Assembly: GCA_903813345.2 (NCBI GenBank)
Contig: CAIIXF020000003.1
Span: forward strand, 18,492,931 to 18,556,930
Reading direction: 5' to 3'
Length of the DNA stretch: 64,000 bases
DNA from: Owenia fusiformis
Lineage: Eukaryota; Annelida; Polychaeta; Sabellida; Oweniidae
The notes beneath the pieces were generated by a model that made no database searches, was not told where the DNA came from, and worked only from the letters and a program-made list of their open reading frames with translations. This document shows positions 57,702 to 64,000 of the stretch, piece after piece. How positions within the stretch are numbered: position 1 is the first letter of the stretch; every line of letters begins with the position of its first letter. Both the position numbers and the translations under genes were made by a program.

Positions 57702-60700
57702 CTATAAATATAAAAAATATATTTTCTGTGTAGATTTATCACTCTGGTGATATAGATATTAACTTAAGTTCATCAATTTCAGAGTAAAATGTTTTATTAT
57801 TTATTACGTCATAAATAATATAACTTTGTACTTCCACTTTAAATGTAATCTTGATAAAGCTAGTTGGATGATTAGGGAAACATCGATAATAAAACATTTT
57901 ACTATTAAGTTAATGAACTTAAGTTATTATAAAAAATATCATTTTTAAAAGTTATATAGATCGCAGCATATTTCAATCTCTAGTAGACTAGTCTTAAATT
58001 ATGGACGCGATTTCACGCGTTCGAAAGTGTTTTCAAATATTCCATTAAAAGTGTTATAGTTAATGCGATTTTAACCTTGAAATTAATCCTTAATGATTTC
58101 AGATTTAACCTTTAATCAATATACAACATCAAGATTATTTTGTGTTCTGTTATTTATATCAAGGATCATTATATACATTTTCATCATTCTACATAATTTG
58201 TTGGTGTAAATCTTAACATTAATCATCATTAATTGAAGGAAATTAACAGAGTAAACTAAATATGGACATACATCTCTGTATCTTTTCCTCTGTGGCTCCG
58301 CGCTGCTGTTTGTAGCCTATAAATAAATGAAATTGCATTTTATGATTGTTCATTTTACATATGTGAAATAAGGCTTACCATATACATATGAATGAGCACA
58401 CATAAAAACAGCTACACTATTTACCGGACATTCATATTTTGTTAATATAGCTGTAATATACGAAATAAGCTAAATTATTATGCGGCTTGCTTAGTCAAGT
58501 ATTCTTATTATATACTGATTTTAAATTGAGAAAAACGAATTTGCGTGAACGTTTTCCAACGCTAGAGGGTTTTCAGAATACATATTTAGACCTTAAGTTC
58601 TTCTTTTAAAACGTAAATTCACTCACCTGTTTGTCAATTTTTTCTGTTCGCCTCCTCTTAGCATCTTCTGGCGCACCTTGTAACAAAAAATTAATAATAA
58701 TAAATCAATGTGACATTTTCCGCGGAGCTAACCAAGAAAAATCCCCACACAACTCATCGAAATACTAGTTAGTATAATATCATCATTTTTGAAAATATTA
58801 AATTAAAGAATTATGATTGAAAGACATTCGTTGTTCTGAATGAACCAATAAAACTCACGTACATGTCCCATATATCTCTCCAGGGACGTTTCTCTTAGTT
58901 TGGCCTAGTTTCCTATGGGACTCTGTAAAATATGATTTGTATTGTTATTGTTATTATCACATGTAATAGGCATGCACAATTGATGCAGTTAGTAAATAAA
59001 GCATAGTAAAGCATCAATTACTCTACTCTTGAATGTTAAGTTACCGTATCATATAAACCTGTTACGTATTCAATTGCAGGTTTGCTGCTCCTGGGTACAG
59101 TATTATTGTGATTGAAATGTTGATATATTTTACACAATTCTCCCTGAGCCTACATTATCAGCACAAAGTATATATTTGCATGTGTTTTATGAATCAGATA
59201 TATCACCAGTCTAGTTATTCGAAGCTGCGTGACCAAATGACTAACCATTGGCTTGTGTATGCTTCATAACACCCATTGTCTTTTTTGTCGTCACATGTTT
59301 CATTGACAAATATTTTGGGAAATATCAGAAAAGTGATTCGATTATTACCGTAAGGTATTTCTACAGATAGGGCATCATGATCCTCTGGAATAGAAGTGAC
59401 TGTAAGAGTATCTTCGATGGGGGTGGTTGTATTTTCTCTCATCTGGAAGTTAAAAATGATAAATTAATGTCATAGGCCAGGAGACACGTGTACATGTTAT
59501 ACATAAGAAATGATGTGTATTGGGTTATTGATCAAGAATAACATTTCCATTTATATACAGTGAATAAAACGGGTCATCAGAATGTATTTTTAAACTGATT
59601 TGCAAATGACACTTTTAAAGTATGATATTTACACAGTAACTTCAATAACCTCTATCTATGCAACTAATATAATTATATGTAGCTAATAAAGTACAAAAAT
59701 CAATCTTCCGTTTGGGTCAAAACAGAACTTATCAACATCACGTAACATTTCGAGATTGTAGTTATTTACAAAATCACTCCTAATTCCACCCCTACCCAAA
59801 CAAACTACTTAGATGAGCGAAGCTATTACAAGAGTTGATTGTCATGTTGAACTTTGAACCTTGAACATGCTATAGCAAATGGCCCATCAAGTGTCATATT
59901 GATTTAAATTCATAATATTGTTCAGTACTTCAAGAATCAAGTATCATAAATGATAATGACAATTGCTGTGGAGGGCTGTTTGATGGGTGGAACTTTAGGA
60001 TTAAATTATCACGATTATCATACAAAGTATTTGCAAACAAGAAAGCAACTTACTAAACTGACCTACTGGCCACCTTGCTTTGAGAAGACTTGGAACAAGG
60101 TACCCTAACAGTAAATTGTATGAGATATATTAAAAGCTAATGATCAGAAGTTCAGCAGTACTACTTGAGACCAAAAAGTCCAGGCAAACAGGAGGTAGGG
60201 GGATTGTGGAGTAGATATTTTACCTTTATTTATTCTCTTGTTATCATACCTGATACAGTCAGGTATAGAACAATCTGAACGAAAATCCCATGGCATACGA
60301 ATTAGTTCCGCGTTTGCCTTTTGGGAAAATACTACAATTACCCCTCGTCCCAGAAGATATATTTCATAACATCTAGTTGGCCCTTACTTGATCAAAAAAT
60401 GACATAGGAAGTAAAAGGCAATTACCTGTCGCAGCTTCTGCTCTAACAAGGCCACGGTTTGTGCATAGCGTATAGCTTCCTTCTCCATACTTTCACACTT
60501 TTCCTTCAGCTTCCTACGCAATTCTGCCTCCTTTGCGGTATGATGGCTTTTTAGTTCATCAATTTGCTGTAAATAATGAACATGTCAATGTACACGTTTG
60601 AGGGCAGAACATGACAAAACAAGATATGTTGATAATTGTCATGGTAAATTTTTAGAAAGCATCAATTTAAGAGAGAATGCATTAAGAAATATTAACTTTT

Positions 60701-63700
60701 ATCTACTCATTTTAGATTATTTATTTTGTATGATTGATTCTATATACTGTACCACAGTTTTGAAACCATAGTTAAATAGACGTATCTAACAAATTAATAA
60801 ATTGGAAATTTAATGTTTAGCCATCGACATGGTATCGACCCCTGAGGATCAAACATGCACACATTCTTGCATGAATCCTTACGTTTTCGTAAAATAATGG
60901 TTAACCATACCCTTTCATACTTGTCTTTGACTTTGTTCATCTTGAGTTCCATCTCACTGGCTAGATTTTCTGCAGTACGCGCCCTTGCTAATGCTGCATC
61001 TACCTGTTCCTCTAACTGTAAAATATGTAAATGTATTATATTTTTAGAATCTTGAAAAAGACTAGGAGATAAAAGTCGAAAGTCTCGATGAAATGAAACA
61101 TATAATCTGAAGTAAAGAATAAGCGTGTTTCGATGTATATAAACCAGAGAGATGAACTTGCATATTACTGTAAATATAATGTTTATCTTAATAAATTGCA
61201 TATAGCGTTAGCCTTGTTAACAATACAGTATATATTAATAAATGCAAGTAAACACTGTTCTCACAACATGTATAGGTTTAAGAGTTAGTTTTCCTCTCCT
61301 ATCTTTTAAAAGGATTTCAAGAATATGTACCTTACTATGCAATGCTTACCTTTCTGACGGTAGCTTCTTTCTTCTTTAGCTCAGACTGAATATCATGCAC
61401 CTGTTTATCTGTGGCACCCTTCCCGATTGATTGATTGACGTAGTCGCTCTGAAATATATGCATTTTACAATTGTGAAGGTCTATGTACCGAGCTGTGCTT
61501 ATCAACATAAAAGGAAATACAATTTATCTTGTTGAACCATGGACATACCGGTACAGAAAGTCCATGATTAAACTTTCCAATTACATTTGTCTGTTTTAAA
61601 ATAATAACACTGTCCTAAACATAAAATGCACAAGAAGTAAAGGTAGAGTGTTCGATGCGATTTTTACAAGAACTAATTCAATATTAATGGAGAACCGTTA
61701 TATCAGACCTCGAATGTAAACCTAAATTTCAACATGCGAACAACCGATCCAATAGTACTATTTCGTGTTTGTGTGCATCTTTAAATTAATAAGAATAAAA
61801 ACAGGACGTTTCAGTAAAAAAATTGAAAAGTCCAGCATAATTTGTCCGGTTGTGAATTGTCACTATGGTATGCTAGGATACTTGATAACATTTACCAGTT
61901 GTCTGCCATTATCAATACACTCGCGACTGTCATCCAGGCCTTCTTCCATCGTATACTGTGCCGCTAAAGAAGCATTTGATCTGAAATACAGGGTGGTCAA
62001 AAAAAATGGAAACCCTAATACCATTTTCCTCATATCTTTGTCATTTTGAAAAAAAACTCCCTGATGTTTTACACATTTGTACATCATTTCATTTTCTACC
62101 AGCCTACTTTATTTCATGACCATCAGATTGATAGTCACAATGTTACAGTACTTTACAGTACTTTAAAGAACATGCCCAGTAGCCACTTTTGCGCTGTGGG
62201 GAAACCTGTATTCATCGTCTAAATTGTCCCTTCCTGTTGGGATATGACAGAGATAGAGTATATGAGAATGACCTCAGGACAATTGCAAACCTCAAAAGTG
62301 AGATCATTTGTGTCATTCAGGCTATTCGGATCATTGACAACTGTGCTGTTTTGCCTACAGCGCTACAATGGCCAAATCTGAAGCATGCTATTCAAAGTGC
62401 TGTAAAATTGTGACTATCAGTCTTATGGTCATGAAATATTGTAGGGTGGTAGGAAATTAAATGATGCACAAATGTGTGATATATCAGGGAGTAAATCCTT
62501 AAAGTGACAAAGATATAAGGAAAATGCAGGGTTTCCATTTTCTGACCACCCTGTACATGGATACATCGATGAATTTGATACAAATTGTGCTTTGCGCTTA
62601 CAATCCGCGGCTAGATACACGAAGGGGACTTATAAATACAGTATACGAAATGTTTGATTTATACTTATATCCTCTGGCAAGGTTAAAATCACCATATATC
62701 TAGATTATTGCATTCTGATGAGACTACTTACACCAACCTTTTTTTCTGGCCCGGTTTCTTGACAGCAAGGAATTCTTTGTATGTCATTTCACCATTGTTG
62801 GCCTTAACAACGTGTTGCCAGCAGTCCTTTGTTACATTTATCATTGATGTCTGCTTCATTTGGCCAGATGGTTGTGATTTAATTTCCCCCCTCTCCCATT
62901 TGTTCATAAACGTATTGACAGCGTTCCATTTGTCATTGGGTAGCTCGGCAATTCGCGTGTAGTTTTGGTAACTACTTGCGAGCTTCTGTTTGTCCTTAAA
63001 ATACAACATCCAATTGTAAATTATAACATAAAACACTACCTGTACATATAATACTGAATATTGGTTGCATAATGCATTTTTATTGGTTATTAAAATAATA
63101 GATAAGTATGAGTGCAACATCTTAGATACCATAATATTTTATTGTAATTAAGATTGTCGTTTACGGTAGCTATATAATCATAGTGTTACCTCTATCCGTA
63201 GAATTGAGCATAACGTATTCCGCCATAACGTGTTAACTTCTTTTGGCAATACGTCTGGTATTATATCCGTATCCAATATCTTCACTAGCTGCCTTCTGAA
63301 AAGCTTAACCATATCGGGATAAGTTTTCTTCAGATGTGTCCCCATCACCTCGTTGTGATCCATCCCAAGTTTTAAGATCTGCGTATTTGACAAGCCCCAG
63401 TACACCTGTGGATTACATTAAATCTCATATGTCAGCTATAAGACCAGTATACTCTTTTGACATTTAAAATATGAATAAAATCAATAAAATACACGTTATA
63501 TTTACATGTTAACATTTTTCACTCTATTATTTTTAGAATTAGAATTGCAAAAGGCATTGCGATTTGATATTCAATATCATATAAATTTAGTATACCTTAA
63601 TGCACCATTTGCTAAATTTTGACTCATCACTGCACCCATCTTTCAAATGAAGTTCTTTGAGGGCAGCCAAAGTGTGATTCCCTCCTATCACTTCGACCGT

Positions 63701-63897
63701 GTGCAGCCCTTCCTCCACAGCTGCTTTGTCTATGGGAACAGATGATGTGATGTTCCCCAGCATAATGGTGAAGCTGGCATCTGGCCTAGCTTCAATTGAT
63801 TTTCTGATCTTTTCCACCTGTGAACTGTGCAAGTCTCGTACCCGGTTCACATCAGATGGAGACTCCAAACATCTAATTGGGACTGTGATGAAGTCAC
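57399..63897 (-). CDS. ParB/sulfiredoxin-like domain protein with coiled coil (5' end outside window)
   Basis: Eleven exons run right to left: 63897-63596, 63405-63190, 62994-62732, 61980-61896, 61448-61350, 61015-60911, 60566-60426, 59442-59349, 58676-58627, 58316-58272 and 57701-57399. Every junction has GT-AG ends and matching phase, giving 566 residues with no internal stop. The first 100 resemble a ParB-like N-terminal domain: PIRCLESP strand, VRDLHSSQVEKIRKSI helix, then VIGGNHTLAALKEL in the position of the ParB box. Residues around 290-405 are a charged heptad-like coiled coil. A polar linker with KRRR and QRKRYR could be nuclear localisation signals. The last 100 residues are a separate conserved-looking block. 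ParB-fold domains bind or hydrolyse nucleotides; a nuclear or DNA-linked role here is inference. AATAAA lies near 57360. The start lies right of the window. Confidence 0.8.
58272..58316 (-). CDS. ParB-like gene, 45-base exon
   Basis: Fifteen codons between acceptor TTTATAG and donor GAT|GTATGT, encoding ATNSSAEPQRKRYRD. It is in phase with both neighbours, but the signals are short and it may be alternatively spliced. Confidence 0.55.
58627..58676 (-). CDS. ParB-like gene, 50-base exon with KRRR
   Basis: Acceptor TGTTACAAG, donor AAACAG|GTGAGT. It encodes GAPEDAKRRRTEKIDKQ, a candidate nuclear localisation signal. The phase matches both neighbours. Confidence 0.62.
59349..59442 (-). CDS. ParB-like gene, acidic Thr/Pro linker exon
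   Basis: The acceptor TAACTTCCAG is followed by ATG AGA GAA. Thirty-one codons plus one base, donor TACG|GTAATA. It encodes a disordered TTTPIEDTLTVTSIPEDHD segment. The leading ATG could also start a shorter isoform. Confidence 0.65.
60426..60566 (-). CDS. ParB-like gene, coiled-coil exon 3
   Basis: Forty-seven codons, phase 0 at both ends, rich in Glu, Lys, Arg and Leu (KEAELRRKLKEKCESMEKEA). Donor CGACAG|GTAATT. Confidence 0.75.
60911..61015 (-). CDS. ParB-like gene, coiled-coil exon 2
   Basis: Exactly 35 codons (five heptads), phase 0 at both ends, LEEQVDAALARARTAENLA... The exon length being a multiple of seven codons fits a coiled coil built from modular exons. Confidence 0.75.
61350..61448 (-). 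CDS. ParB-like gene, coiled-coil exon 1
   Basis: Thirty-three codons, phase 0 at both ends, ending DIQSELKKKEATVRK and a GTAAGC donor. This is the start of the coiled coil. Confidence 0.75.
61896..61980 (-). CDS. ParB-like gene, fourth exon in window
   Basis: One leading base completes a valine codon, then 28 codons (SNASLAAQYTMEEGLDDSRE...). The acceptor TATTTCAG lies eight bases from the mariner-like element at 61989-62553. That element's inverted repeat provides the pyrimidine tract. Confidence 0.72.
61989..62553. mobile_element. Decayed mariner-like element in a ParB-like gene intron
   Basis: Ends CAGGGTGGTCAAAAAAAATG and inverse, flanked by TA (61987-61988, 62554-62555). Inside on the + strand a frame at about 62189-62413 retains the transposase end: GYDRDRVYENDLRTIANLKSEI, the usual DRVYxNxPRTIxxLK block of mariner-type transposases. 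At 565 bp it has lost most of the gene. Confidence 0.82.
62189..62413 (+). pseudogene. Mariner transposase C-terminal remnant
   Basis: Seventy-four codons remain with the DRVYEN...RTIANLK block. The catalytic DDD or DDE region is absent. It is a relic of the element at 61989-62553 and on the opposite strand to the host gene. Confidence 0.65.
62732..62994 (-). CDS. ParB-like gene, third exon in window
   Basis: Phase 0 start, phase 2 end at GGT|GTAAGT. It is tryptophan- and lysine-rich (NKWERGEIK, KDCWQHVVK) and ends in a basic KKPGQKKRL stretch. No known domain is recognised. Confidence 0.75.
63190..63405 (-). CDS. ParB-like gene, second exon in window
   Basis: Phase 0 at both ends, 72 codons, acceptor ATCCACAG. 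It begins VYWGLSNTQILKLGMDHNEV, which reads as the helical continuation of a ParB-type domain. Confidence 0.78.
63596..63897 (-). CDS. ParB-like gene, exon with the ParB/Srx-like domain
   Basis: The acceptor CTGTTTAG precedes 63897, so at least one more exon lies beyond the window. The donor is ATTAAG|GTATAC. It encodes GDFITVPIRCLESP through the GGNHTLAALKEL motif to KWCIK. The GNH replaces the GERR or GHRR of canonical ParB. Confidence 0.8.
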
Positions 63898-64000
63898 CTA
63901 AACAGAGTTGAACAAAAGTATTATAGACTGCAGCTAGGCAGCTATTTTCAAATGTGTAAGACCAATGGTATGCATTGACCAAATGGGAAATAACCGAAGT

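Noticed and set aside
1-64000. CRISPR arrays, bacterial operons, rRNA genes, integrated virus
   Set aside because: No spaced direct repeats of CRISPR type, no ribosome-binding-site gene clusters, no rRNA-like blocks, and no capsid or envelope-like frames. The reverse transcriptases present are LINE type, and the Penelope-like remnant retains only an endonuclease fragment.

Overview
The window reads as AT-rich, intron-rich and transposon-rich nuclear DNA of a marine invertebrate, most likely a lophotrochozoan such as a bivalve, brachiopod or annelid. That placement is an inference. It rests on an invertebrate-type RGK GTPase, Penelope-like and jockey/CR1-type retroelements, many TA-flanked miniature DNA transposons and GT-AG introns of up to 13 kb. 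No bacterial, organellar or rRNA sequence is visible.

Four spliced protein genes can be assembled by joining exons in phase. (1) On the + strand, 6520-26479, a complete four-exon RGK-family (Rad/Gem/Kir-like) GTPase of 503 residues. Intron 1 (13.1 kb) and intron 2 (4.7 kb) are filled with mobile DNA. (2) On the - strand, 37658-36571, a two-exon type II membrane protein of 145 residues. (3) On the - strand, 42067-39783, its diverged paralogue of about 205 residues. The two share architecture, the same phase-1 intron just after the membrane segment, and a C-terminal C-K-x-D-P-x-x-F-x-C signature. I do not recognise the family. (4) On the - strand, from beyond the right edge to 57399, eleven exons of a gene with an N-terminal ParB/sulfiredoxin-like domain, a coiled coil and a basic low-complexity stretch. 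These exons code for 566 residues in the window.

The rest is mostly repeats. Left part (1-6.5 kb): three short inverted-repeat elements and a possible unidentified pseudogene at 2468-3130. RGK introns (7.5-26.2 kb): a 462-bp hairpin element with a 6-bp target duplication, a 5'-truncated LINE with an intact ORF and an 11-bp target duplication, a Stowaway-like MITE, a 15-bp minisatellite touching the exon-2 donor, a 1.3-kb TA-GTCCCC element with ~165-bp internal tandem units, CCCGCGAA-rich repeats, a G-quadruplex motif and a pogo/Tigger-like MITE.

Middle (27-36.2 kb): an ACACCCC-TIR element, palindromic CCTAGGA-type elements, and a 4.4-kb palindrome (31740-36180). The palindrome's centre is about 1 kb of 21-bp repeats that switch orientation near the middle. 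Region 38-54 kb: four copies of a ~420-bp AGATGCGAGTAG element, one inserted into the conserved RT core of a LINE, plus Penelope-like remains with a hammerhead-like motif and several foldback elements. Region 50.3-56.1 kb is a nest of at least three different LINE fragments. Region 56.4-57.2 kb, just downstream of the ParB-like gene, holds an array of AGAAATTTCT palindromes. In the ParB-like gene a decayed mariner element sits eight bases from a 3' splice site and supplies its polypyrimidine tract.

All gene models come from reading frames, splice signals and phase only. No database search was possible.
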